NCBI GenBank assembly: GCA_039182715.1
Contig: JBCDBY010000260.1
Span: 1 to 6,640, forward strand
Reading direction: 5' to 3'
Origin: JBCDBY01 sp039182715
Lineage (GTDB): Bacteria; Planctomycetota; PLA2
Length of the DNA stretch: 6,640 nt
Positions 1 to 6,230 of this stretch are shown here, in pieces; within the stretch, counting starts at the first letter, position 1; every line of letters starts with the position of its first letter. A model generated the notes under the pieces. It did not search any database. It saw only the letters and a program-made list of their open reading frames with translations, and was not told where the DNA came from. A program made the position numbers and the translations under genes.

Positions 1-52
1 CGACGAAGCGGTCCAGCTCCGGGCGGAGCGATGCCAGGTCCGAAAGCTCCAT
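1..52 (-). CDS. N-terminal fragment of an unidentified protein, possibly an IS701-type transposase
   Basis: An ATG at 52-50 opens a frame that runs off the left edge and encodes MELSDLASLRPELDRFV. A GAGG-containing purine stretch (minus-strand GCGAGGTG) lies several bases before the ATG and could serve as a ribosome binding site. A TATACC sequence further upstream could be a -10 element. The pattern M-E-L-x-[DE]-[LI]-x-x-L-[RK]-x-x-L-x-x-F resembles, from memory, the start of IS701-type DDE transposases (DDE superfamily endonuclease). Seventeen residues are too few for a firm family call, and none of the catalytic region is in the window. The start is supported by the sensible initiator context and because the upstream region has no competing gene. 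Confidence 0.35.
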   Translation of the reverse strand, partial: MELSDLASLRPELDRFV

Positions 53-155
53 GCGCGCACCTCGCGGTATAGATGCGTGCAGCGACAGGTCCTACCACTT
101 AGATCGGCAGCAACGACGAACTTCTAGCGCTGTAGTACTAGAGTCCGTCGGAGAA

Positions 156-183
156 AGCGCCGCCGGCCGAACCCGGCTGCGCT
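156..183 (-). terminator. Hairpin after the bicupin gene, probable intrinsic terminator
   Basis: The arms AGCGCCGCCGG (156-166) and CCGGCTGCGCT (173-183) pair at 10 of 11 positions around a 6-nt loop. Flanking GAG/CTC can extend the stem with a bulge. On the minus strand the stem starts a few bases after the TGA stop at 192-190. It is followed by only a short U run (TTTCTCC), so termination strength is uncertain. Confidence 0.5.
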
Positions 184-189
184 CTCCCG

Positions 190-1005
190 TCAGCGCCGCT
201 TGAGCGCAAGCGAGGTCGACTTCGCCCGTACGTAGAGGTAGGTCTCGGCGTCGGTGGCGCGGAGCCGGTGCACCGCGGGGCCGGTCGAACCGAAGTAGCT
301 GCCGGGCTCGAGCGTGGTCGGCGCCGTGTGGCCCTCGACCTCGTGCTCGACGCGCCCGGTGATCACCACGACGTGAAACTCGTTCTTGTCGCCCTGCATC
401 GTCAGGGCGAGCTTGGGCGGCAGGCGAACCATCATCCGCGTCAGCTCGGCGTTCCCGGGATTGCCGGGAAGCAGTGCGATGGCGGGCTGGCGGGGCTTCG
501 TCGAGTTCCAGCTCATCTCCGCGGGCGCCAGCTTGATCGGCGTCTCGGGCGGCTCGAACGCGTCGCTGGCCGGCTTCACGAGGTAGGGGCCCTTCTCGAT
601 CTCGATGTAGGCGACGTTCGTGGCGCCCTGCGCCGCGGTGATGTGCACTTCGCCGGCCGGCTGGGTCCAGAAGGTGCCGGGCGGCAGCCACTCCTTCTCC
701 GCTTTCGGGTCGTCGTTGTGCACGAGGCCGGAAATCACCACGCCGCGGTAGGTGACGGGGTGGATGTGCGGCGGGGACGAGAAGCCGTCGATGAACTTCA
801 CGAGGAAGCCGCACGGCACCGGCGCACCGCGATCGCCCCACAGCGTCCCCGCGCGCGGGCTCTTGTCGCCGCGTAGCGGATTGAGCATCTGCCACTCGAC
901 CTCGGTGTCTTTGACCACGCGGACCGTAATCGGCGCCGTCGGGGCGGCCTCGGAGCAGGCGCCGGCCAACAGAGCGAGCAGGGGCAGGAAGCTGAACTTG
1001 TGCAT
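190..1005 (-). CDS. DUF4437-type bicupin lipoprotein
   Basis: This 271-residue protein starts with a lipoprotein signal: a hydrophobic stretch with basic residue K3, then the lipobox LLAGAC with Cys17 as the predicted lipidated residue. The rest is a two-cupin protein of the DUF4437 type (ChrR-like cupins). Cupin 1 spans about residues 28-145. It carries the potential metal-binding histidines H80 and H82 (PPHIHPVTYRGVVISG), followed by WTQPAGEVHIT with H121. Cupin 2 spans about residues 185-262, with H211 and H246 and the segment LEPGSYFGSTGPAVHRL. DUF4437 proteins are usually exported and their substrate is unknown; metal binding is inferred from the histidines. The ATG at 1005 is preceded by GGAGAG with a 9-nt gap. 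That sequence lies inside the last codons of the upstream HEAT-VWA gene, so the two genes are almost certainly co-transcribed and probably translationally coupled. A hairpin follows the stop codon. Confidence 0.85.
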   Translation of the reverse strand: MHKFSFLPLLALLAGACSEAAPTAPITVRVVKDTEVEWQMLNPLRGDKSPRAGTLWGDRGAPVPCGFLVKFIDGFSSPPHIHPVTYRGVVISGLVHNDDPKAEKEWLPPGTFWTQPAGEVHITAAQGATNVAYIEIEKGPYLVKPASDAFEPPETPIKLAPAEMSWNSTKPRQPAIALLPGNPGNAELTRMMVRLPPKLALTMQGDKNEFHVVVITGRVEHEVEGHTAPTTLEPGSYFGSTGPAVHRLRATDAETYLYVRAKSTSLALKRR

Positions 1006-1010
1006 GCGAA

Positions 1011-2711
1011 CTATCTCTCCACGTAGCTGCCGCCGGTGAGGCGCGCCATCGCGCGCAGGTTGGGGGATGCCCGATCGATCGAGACCACGTGCAGCAGCAC
1101 CATGCGTTCACGATTCTGTTTGGAGAACTCCACGGCGATCTCGGCGGTGCTGCGGATCTTACCCGCCGTCGGCGCGCCGTCGGAGAGCAGCACGACCGTG
1201 TCGACGTCCTTGTCCTTGAGCGCGAGCGCCAGCGCGTCCCAGATATTCGTGGCGCCCGCCGCCTCGACGCCGTCGATGAACTCCAGGAGCTTCTCCTTCT
1301 TCTTCGGCGACGCTTCGACCAGCTTCTTCGACCAGGGCTGCACCTTTTCGCTGAAGAGGATCACGTTGAAGCGGCCTTTCGACGGAAAGCGCTTCACCGC
1401 GGCGCGCAGCTCCCGGCGCAGCGTCTCGATGCGCTTGCCCTGCATGCTGCCCGACACGTCGCAGACGAAGACCGCCGAACGCGACACGAGCTGGATGCCG
1501 TAGAAGGAGTAGTTGTCGGTCGCGTCGGTCTCTTCGGCCCAGAGGGGGCGCACCTGCTCGGGAATCTGGAACCCGGTGCCGCGCTCCGACCACCACTTGC
1601 GCCATACCTTCGCGTTGCGGCCGAAGGGTTGCCCCGTCAGTGACTTCAGCGCGGCGGACAGCTCGAAACCGAGCCGGCCGCCGAGCCGCTTCTCCAGCGC
1701 GTCGATCAGAACTGGCACGGCGGACGGATGGCGCGTCGCCGCGAGTCCGCGCGCCGCGCCGATCGGCAGCTGCCACGGCTTCTCCGCCTTGAGAATCGTC
1801 GTCAGGTCCTTCACCGCGTAGCCGCCGCCCGCGTACCCGAGCGTCTCCGCCGCCTTGGGGCGCAGAGGCTTCTTGCCGGAGCGCGCCTCCTTCGCCAGCG
1901 CCTGCGCGAGTCCCTTGTCGCGCAGACCCGCCAGCGAAATCATGTCGTAGAGCTCCCAGCGATCGTTGGAGGACTTCGCGCGCTTGAGCAGCGCGGCCAT
2001 CTTGCTGGCGCTGCTTTTGCCGTCGAGACGTGCCGTTCCCACCGCCGCGGCCAGCACGATGCGCGCGTCCTTGTCCTTCTTCACGCGCGCGAAGTCGGGT
2101 CCGAAGATCGCATCGCCGTTCGAGGCGAACGCCAGCACCGCCATGAGGCGATGCTCGGGGTCGGCCGCGCCCAGCAGGCCGCGCGCCGTCGCCACGCGAT
2201 CCGGCTTCATCTTCTTCACCAGTCGAAGGACGGCGGCGCGTTCGATCGAGGGGAGCGCGCTTGATCCTTCGAGCAGGCGCGTGAACGCCGTGGGGTCGGG
2301 GTCGTTCGCGAGCACCGTGGCCGCCGTCCAGCGAACGCGCACGTCGTCGTCGAGCGCCAGCGAGTTGGTCGCGCGCGCCCGCGCCTTGGCCGCGTCGAGC
2401 TTCGCGTACGCTTCCAGCGCCGTCGCGCGCAGGTAGGGATCACCCGCCGTGAGTTGTCCTTCCACGAAGTCCCGCGCGCCGGGGAACTTCGCGAAGGCGA
2501 TCGCGCGGAACAGCGCCCTTCGGTGCGACGCATCGCTCGTGAACTCGAGCTCCTTCATCAGGAACGGGAGCGCGCGCCGATCGCGCAGCTTCGCGATCTC
2601 CTCGGCGACGCCGCGCACGGTGCGCCACTCCTCCTTGTCCACCGCCTGCTCGTACGCGGTCTGCAGCTCGGGAAACGAGGCGGCCAGGAGGAATGCGAGA
2701 AGGAGGTGCAC
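1011..2711 (-). CDS. Predicted secreted HEAT-repeat protein with C-terminal VWA domain
   Basis: The chosen GTG start at 2711 gives 566 residues beginning MHLLLAFLLAAS, a short hydrophobic export signal lacking a basic n-region. An ATG at 2780 would add 23 charged residues ahead of that signal and leave 2 bp to the divergent gene, so it is less likely. Residues about 15-345 are alpha-helical HEAT-like repeats with recurring DPYLRATALEAYAKL-type units. Next comes LTGQPFG (from residue 358) and VWRKWW (369-374), a motif often seen where HEAT arrays end in planctomycete-type proteins. The VWA domain occupies about 411-566 with a complete metal-ion-dependent adhesion site: DVSGSM (D418, S420, S422), T488 in GATNIW, and D511 in SDGAP. 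It ends in TGGSYVER. Such domains bind ligands through a divalent cation, so a role in extracytoplasmic protein binding is inferred. No transmembrane anchor is visible. It is the first gene of an operon with the bicupin lipoprotein. Its partner is unknown. Confidence 0.85.
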   Translation of the reverse strand: MHLLLAFLLAASFPELQTAYEQAVDKEEWRTVRGVAEEIAKLRDRRALPFLMKELEFTSDASHRRALFRAIAFAKFPGARDFVEGQLTAGDPYLRATALEAYAKLDAAKARARATNSLALDDDVRVRWTAATVLANDPDPTAFTRLLEGSSALPSIERAAVLRLVKKMKPDRVATARGLLGAADPEHRLMAVLAFASNGDAIFGPDFARVKKDKDARIVLAAAVGTARLDGKSSASKMAALLKRAKSSNDRWELYDMISLAGLRDKGLAQALAKEARSGKKPLRPKAAETLGYAGGGYAVKDLTTILKAEKPWQLPIGAARGLAATRHPSAVPVLIDALEKRLGGRLGFELSAALKSLTGQPFGRNAKVWRKWWSERGTGFQIPEQVRPLWAEETDATDNYSFYGIQLVSRSAVFVCDVSGSMQGKRIETLRRELRAAVKRFPSKGRFNVILFSEKVQPWSKKLVEASPKKKEKLLEFIDGVEAAGATNIWDALALALKDKDVDTVVLLSDGAPTAGKIRSTAEIAVEFSKQNRERMVLLHVVSIDRASPNLRAMARLTGGSYVER

Positions 2712-2782
2712 GACGTGGGCCGATTCTCCCTCATCCTGGTTCGCTGCGCGATGGGATCCACGGAAGAAGGTAGCCTGCATCC
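2712..2782. promoter_or_regulatory. Divergent intergenic region between the HEAT-VWA operon and the TPR gene
   Basis: These 71 bp separate the GTG start of the minus-strand HEAT-VWA gene from the ATG of the plus-strand TPR gene, so promoters for both directions should lie here. On the plus strand, TAGCCT at 2771-2776 ends 6 nt before the ATG and is a -10 candidate. I see no convincing -35 for it. On the minus strand, GAGGGAGAAT lies 11 nt before the GTG. It could act as a weak ribosome binding site (GAGGGAG) or contain a poor -10 (GAGAAT). No operator palindrome was found. Confidence 0.5.
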
Positions 2783-3370
2783 ATGACCGCGGAGCGCGAG
2801 TTCACGCCGGAGGAGGCCGATCGGCACAACGCGCTCACGTCCGAGGGTTGGGCGCTGATCGAGGGCGCGATCCTTCAGGCGGGCGGTGGCCCCGAGGGCG
2901 CGCCCGGCTGGCTCGAACGGCGCCGCCTGCACAAGGCCTCGCGCCGGTTCGAGCAGGCGATCGCGATTCACCCACGTGGATGGTCGTCGCTTTGGGCGCT
3001 CGGCAAGATCCACCAGCGCCTGGGCCGGGAGCGCGAGGCGCTCGCGCATTTTCTGCGCTCGCACGAGATCAAGCCCGAGCAGCCCGATGTCGCGCGCGAA
3101 GCGGGGCTGAGTGCGCTCGACTGCGGCGACGCGGAATTGTCGCTGCGCCTCTGCCGGACGGCGGTTGCGAACGCCCCCGACGACCTCGGACTCGTTGCGA
3201 ACCTCGCGCTGGCGCACATGCTCGGCGGCGACGACGCGGAGGCGATGGCGTGCGCGACGCGTGCGACCGAAGCCGATCCGAACGATGAGGTGTCCGCCAC
3301 CATCCTCGCGCTGGTGCGCGAGGTCGCGGACGGCACGCGGCCCCGCCCGGCGGATCTGCGCGGGCTGTAG
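2783..3370 (+). CDS. Cytoplasmic tetratricopeptide-repeat protein
   Basis: The 195-residue protein has no signal peptide or membrane segment. After an N-terminal helical region it contains about three complete TPR units: residues 67-98 (WSSLWALGKIHQRLG...EIKP), 101-132 (PDVAREAGLSALDCG...ANAP) and 135-166 (LGLVANLALAHMLGG...EADP). A partial unit at about 48-65 precedes them. Each has the usual small residues at positions 8 and 20 and a terminal proline. It ends with a polar tail, GTRPRPADLRGL. TPR arrays bind proteins or peptides, and no catalytic domain is attached, so an adaptor role is inferred and the partner is unknown. The ATG is preceded at 6 nt by TAGCCT. GAAGAAGG lies 12 nt upstream, which is a poor Shine-Dalgarno distance. 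It is transcribed toward the secreted HEAT-VWA-HEAT gene, with 105 nt between them. Confidence 0.85.
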   Translation: MTAEREFTPEEADRHNALTSEGWALIEGAILQAGGGPEGAPGWLERRRLHKASRRFEQAIAIHPRGWSSLWALGKIHQRLGREREALAHFLRSHEIKPEQPDVAREAGLSALDCGDAELSLRLCRTAVANAPDDLGLVANLALAHMLGGDDAEAMACATRATEADPNDEVSATILALVREVADGTRPRPADLRGL

Positions 3371-3463
3371 TCGGTGTTTCGATTTCCAGACACGGGCCGG
3401 GGCGATCGTTGCCGGCGTGGACAGGAGGAGTGCCTTCCCGACAAGCCGAGCGGGCGAACATGC

Positions 3464-3469
3464 TACGTT
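3464..3469 (+). promoter_or_regulatory. Candidate -10 element of the large VWA gene (leaderless start)
   Basis: TACGTT is preceded by TGC (3461-3463), an extended -10 arrangement, and ends exactly 6 nt before the ATG at 3476. Initiation 6-7 nt downstream would place the transcript's 5' end at the start codon. No -35 match stands out. The purine-rich AGGAGGAG at 3423-3430 is about 46 nt from the ATG, too far to be its ribosome binding site. Confidence 0.45.
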
Positions 3470-3475
3470 TTGGGC

Positions 3476-5566
3476 ATGGGGAAGGTTGTCCTGCTCGCCA
3501 TGCTGGTGGTCGCGAGTCTGGTCGGGGATGCGCGCGCGAACGATCGTGCGTTCCGCGCGGCGCGCGACCGTGCGCGTTCCAAGCACGCGCCGACGAAGCT
3601 TCAAGGCGTTCGTGATCTCATCCAGATCGACTCGGCGCGGTCCATTCGCGAGCTCGAGCGCGTCATCAAGGAGAGCAGCGAAGCGCTCGAGCGCAGCGAG
3701 CGCGACCTGGAGCGCGCGCTCAAGGCGCAGGTCAAGATGCTGCCCAAGCTGCGCCGGCTCATTCGCCGCGCCGAGGCGGGCGCCAACATCGCCAAGGATG
3801 CCGATCGCGTGCTCGCGCGCTGCAAGGAACTCGAGCGCGACGTCGAGAGGCTGCAGCGCGATACCCGCGTGCACCTCACGATCGTCAAGACCGCCGGCGA
3901 AGGCTTCATCCGCTTCCGCGACCCCGACGCGATGCGCTCCATCGAGAGGGGCGTCGCGAACGAGTTCAACACGATGGTGCGGCTCTTCTACATCGCCGGC
4001 ATGCGCGATGCATCGCGCCGCGAACGACGGGCGGTGCTCTTCGAGGCGCTGCAGGACTCCGACGCACGCGTGCGCTGCGGCGCGACGCGCGCGCTGATCC
4101 CGTTCGCGCGCGAGCCGGGCGTGCAGGACGCCGTCGAGCCGCTCACCGCCGACAAGTACTGGCCGGTCCGGCTCGGCGCCTATCAGGTCATCGCGGGCGC
4201 TCCGTTCGCGCGCGCGGTCGAACGGCTTTGCCGCGCCGCGCGCGACGAGAAGGGCGAAATGGCGCTCGCGATCGACGCGTACCTGGAGGAGTTGACCGGT
4301 CGCAACCATCGGCAGGACCCGTCGCAGTGGGCCGTCTGGTGGAAGGCCAACGCCGACGCCGTGCGGGCGAACACCTGGACTCCTCCGCCGCCCAAGGAGC
4401 GGCGCGCCGGCGAGACGAAGACGGTGGCGAGCTTCTTCCGCATCCCGCTCCGTTCGCATCGCATTCTCTTCGCCATCGACTTCAGCGACTCCATGTCGAT
4501 CCCCATGGAGATCAAGGATCCGCAGATCGCCCAGGTCATCCGCAAGTACAAGCTCGAACAGACGCGCCTCGGCTACGCGAAGGCGGAGTTCATTCGCGCG
4601 CTCGGACGGCTGCCCAACGGCGTGCACTTCAGCGTGGTGGGCTACAACGACGACGTGAAGCCGTTCTCGAACGGCCGCATGATCGAGCTGACCGACGGCT
4701 CGCGCCGCAACGTCATCCGCTGGCTTTCGCGACTGGAAACTGCCGATCTCACGAACATCTTTTCGGCGATCAATGCGGTGTTCAAGGACTACCTGAGCCA
4801 GGGCGGCGCCCGCCGTCTGGCGGATCTTCCCGACACGGTGCTGCTGCTCACGGACGGCAACGCGACGCGCGGCCGCTTCGTCGAGGCGCGCGACATCATG
4901 GACACGGTCGAGATCTGGAACGCACCGCTCGACGTCGTCTTCCACTGCATCGGTCTCGGTCGCGGGCAGGATCGCGTGCTGCTCAAGGGGCTTTCCTCCT
5001 CGACGGGCGGTTACTACGTCGACGTGTCGCGCCAGCGCACCGCGCTCGAGCCGCGCAAGCGTCGCATCCCGGATGACATCCCGTTCGATCGCCGAGCGGA
5101 CCTCGCGCCGGCGGAAGCGACGCCCGAACCGGAGGTGGAAGAGGAGGAGCCCGAGCTCGAGGTGACGCCCGCCGCCGAATGGCCGCCGATGGTGCGCAAG
5201 CTCGCGGAGCGCTTCGAGGATGGCGAGGAGCACGAGATGATCGCCGCGGCCAAGCGGCTCGGCGCGCTCGGTCCGGTGGCCGCGCCCGCCGCGCCGGTGC
5301 TGGTCGAGGGCCTGTCCGACTTCCGCGAAGACGTCCGCCACGCCGTCCGCGACGCGCTCGGCAAGATGGGCGGCGGCGCGGTGCCCGCGCTCGTGGGCGC
5401 GCTCAACTCCGGCGACCCCGATGCGATGGTCGGCGCCGCCGACGCGCTCACCATCATGGGCCCCGCCGGTCGCGCGGCTCTTCCCACGCTGCGCAAGAAG
5501 GCAGACGACGACGATCCGGACGTACGAGCCGCGGTGGGGCGGGCTCTCAAGTCGGTGTCACGCTAA
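3476..5566 (+). CDS. Secreted coiled-coil / HEAT / VWA / HEAT protein
   Basis: The ATG at 3476 gives 696 residues opening with a good signal peptide: MGK, a hydrophobic core VVLLAMLVVASLVG, and a predicted ARA cleavage site after residue 21. A GTG at 3374 in the same frame would bury this signal behind 34 polar residues and is rejected. Residues about 56-136 are highly charged and heptad-like, a probable coiled coil. HEAT-like helices follow at about 183-266, then LTGRN (from 273) and QWAVWW (284-289). The VWA domain covers about 327-525. Its MIDAS is complete: DFSDSM (D335, S337, S339), T426 in ADLTNIF, and D460 in LLTDGNA. About 20 residues are inserted after the first motif. A TGGYYVDV end is followed by an acidic, proline-rich linker (about 541-566) and C-terminal HEAT repeats (about 570-696). 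Extracytoplasmic, cation-dependent protein binding is inferred. No anchor is visible and the ligand is unknown. It shares the HEAT-LTG-WW-VWA order with the divergent gene, so the two look paralogous. Confidence 0.85.
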   Translation: MGKVVLLAMLVVASLVGDARANDRAFRAARDRARSKHAPTKLQGVRDLIQIDSARSIRELERVIKESSEALERSERDLERALKAQVKMLPKLRRLIRRAEAGANIAKDADRVLARCKELERDVERLQRDTRVHLTIVKTAGEGFIRFRDPDAMRSIERGVANEFNTMVRLFYIAGMRDASRRERRAVLFEALQDSDARVRCGATRALIPFAREPGVQDAVEPLTADKYWPVRLGAYQVIAGAPFARAVERLCRAARDEKGEMALAIDAYLEELTGRNHRQDPSQWAVWWKANADAVRANTWTPPPPKERRAGETKTVASFFRIPLRSHRILFAIDFSDSMSIPMEIKDPQIAQVIRKYKLEQTRLGYAKAEFIRALGRLPNGVHFSVVGYNDDVKPFSNGRMIELTDGSRRNVIRWLSRLETADLTNIFSAINAVFKDYLSQGGARRLADLPDTVLLLTDGNATRGRFVEARDIMDTVEIWNAPLDVVFHCIGLGRGQDRVLLKGLSSSTGGYYVDVSRQRTALEPRKRRIPDDIPFDRRADLAPAEATPEPEVEEEEPELEVTPAAEWPPMVRKLAERFEDGEEHEMIAAAKRLGALGPVAAPAAPVLVEGLSDFREDVRHAVRDALGKMGGGAVPALVGALNSGDPDAMVGAADALTIMGPAGRAALPTLRKKADDDDPDVRAAVGRALKSVSR

Positions 5567-5584
5567 GAGTCGACGGCACGGAAC

Positions 5585-5607
5585 ACCCGGTCACGACGAA
5601 ACCGGGT
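5585..5607. terminator. Inverted repeat at the convergent gene junction
   Basis: A perfect 7-bp inverted repeat, ACCCGGT (5585-5591) and ACCGGGT (5601-5607), has a 9-nt loop. It sits between the convergent large VWA gene and parE and overlaps the parE stop codon. It could terminate transcription from both sides, but neither strand has a U-tract after the stem. A rho-independent role is therefore only a possibility. Confidence 0.3.
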
Positions 5608-5911
5608 CGTCCGAGATCCGATTCCTCCAGTCCCGATCGCCCCGTTCGATGGCGAGCACTTCGATGCCCCCCGCGGAAACTGGGCGGTAGGCGATCAGAG
5701 TGGGGCCGACGGACCAGAACCGCACTTGTGGATCGGACGTGATGTCCTCCCGTCGATGACCCGTCGGCGGGTTGGTGGCGAGCATTTCGAGGCTCGCTTC
5801 GATGCGGTCGAGCACACGATCCGCCACCGATTCGCCGAACTGGGCGGCCACATACCGAAGGATGCCGCGCAGACCTTCTCGCGCCCGAAGAGAGAGTCGA
5901 ACTCTCGCCAT
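5591..5911 (-). CDS. parE: ParE/RelE-family toxin of a type II toxin-antitoxin system
   Basis: The 106-residue protein matches the ParE family in size and layout. It has an N-terminal beta strand (VRLSLRA), two helices about 11-45 (including FGESVADRVLDRIEASLEML), the turn NPPTGHRREDIT (47-58), and the C-terminal sheet segments VRFWSVGPTLIAYRP (63-77) and VLAIERGDRDW (85-95). ParE toxins typically inhibit DNA gyrase, whereas RelE relatives cleave mRNA. The FWxVGPxLIAYRP and GDRDW segments favour ParE, but the target cannot be proven from sequence. Its ATG lies 12 nt after the parD stop. GGAGTAGG, overlapping that stop codon, is a plausible ribosome binding site, so translation is likely coupled to the antitoxin. 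The gene appears intact and converges on the large VWA gene with a 24-bp gap. Confidence 0.85.
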   Translation of the reverse strand: MARVRLSLRAREGLRGILRYVAAQFGESVADRVLDRIEASLEMLATNPPTGHRREDITSDPQVRFWSVGPTLIAYRPVSAGGIEVLAIERGDRDWRNRISDDPVSS

Positions 5912-5923
5912 CGAGCCGAACGC

Positions 5924-6196
5924 CTACTCCGGGCTGGGGTTGCGCCGCCGCTCGCGCAGGAACTCCCGCATCTCCGCCATGACCTCGGCACCATCCAGGA
6001 GATGGCCGTCTTCTGCCTGGGCGAGGCCCTCGGCCACCGCGATCTGCAGCCGCTTCACACGAATCTCCCGGACTCGATCCTGCTCCACGAGCAGGCGGAG
6101 CGCCTCGCGCACGACCTCGCTCTGGTTGTTGTAGAGGCCCGACGCAACCTTCTCCTGGACGATTCGCTCGAGCTCCGGGGTCAGGTTGACATTCAT
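5924..6196 (-). CDS. parD: ParD-type ribbon-helix-helix antitoxin
   Basis: This 90-residue protein has the ParD/CopG layout. A DNA-binding beta strand (MNVNLT, residues 1-6) is followed by helix A (PELERIVQEKVASG, 7-20), the turn LYNNQSE, and helix B (SEVVREALRLLVEQD, about 26-40), forming a ribbon-helix-helix dimer. The charged C-terminal half (41-90) is the part expected to wrap around and neutralise ParE. It precedes parE in the standard antitoxin-toxin order. Its promoter and an operator palindrome lie directly upstream, consistent with autorepression by the ParD dimer or ParD-ParE complex, as is known for the family. Its -10 element ends 6 nt before the ATG and no Shine-Dalgarno sequence is present, suggesting a leaderless mRNA. 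It appears full length. Confidence 0.87.
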   Translation of the reverse strand: MNVNLTPELERIVQEKVASGLYNNQSEVVREALRLLVEQDRVREIRVKRLQIAVAEGLAQAEDGHLLDGAEVMAEMREFLRERRRNPSPE

Positions 6197-6202
6197 GACT
6201 CG

Positions 6203-6230
6203 AGGCTAAGGCGATGTCGGACATTGTCAA
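6203..6230 (-). promoter_or_regulatory. parDE promoter, consensus -35 with leaderless start
   Basis: Reading the minus strand, a perfect TTGACA (-35, 6230-6225) is followed by a 16-bp spacer and TAGCCT (-10, 6208-6203). Then come 6 nt and the parD ATG at 6196. Transcription starting 6-7 nt after the -10 would begin at or next to the ATG. The surrounding bases are clearly AT-richer than the rest of the window. Confidence 0.7.

Noticed and set aside
92..1111. Minus-strand open frame of 339 codons
   Set aside because: It overlaps the bicupin gene in another frame and has an Arg-rich composition without domain features; the bicupin frame has a lipobox, cupin motifs and a ribosome binding site.
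2449..3288. Plus-strand open frame of 279 codons spanning the divergent promoter
   Set aside because: It runs antisense through the start of the HEAT-VWA gene and out of frame through the TPR gene, and its C-terminal half is Arg/Ala-rich shadow sequence.
3423..3430. AGGAGGAG as ribosome binding site of the large VWA gene
   Set aside because: It is about 46 nt from the ATG at 3476, and the nearby GTG (3430) and ATG (3460) are in other frames.
2558..5341. Minus-strand open frame of 927 codons
   Set aside because: It lies antisense to the TPR and large VWA genes, whose domains, signal peptide and starts are clear. Its product is Arg/Ala/His-rich with no recognisable domain, as expected for the shadow of high-GC coding sequence.
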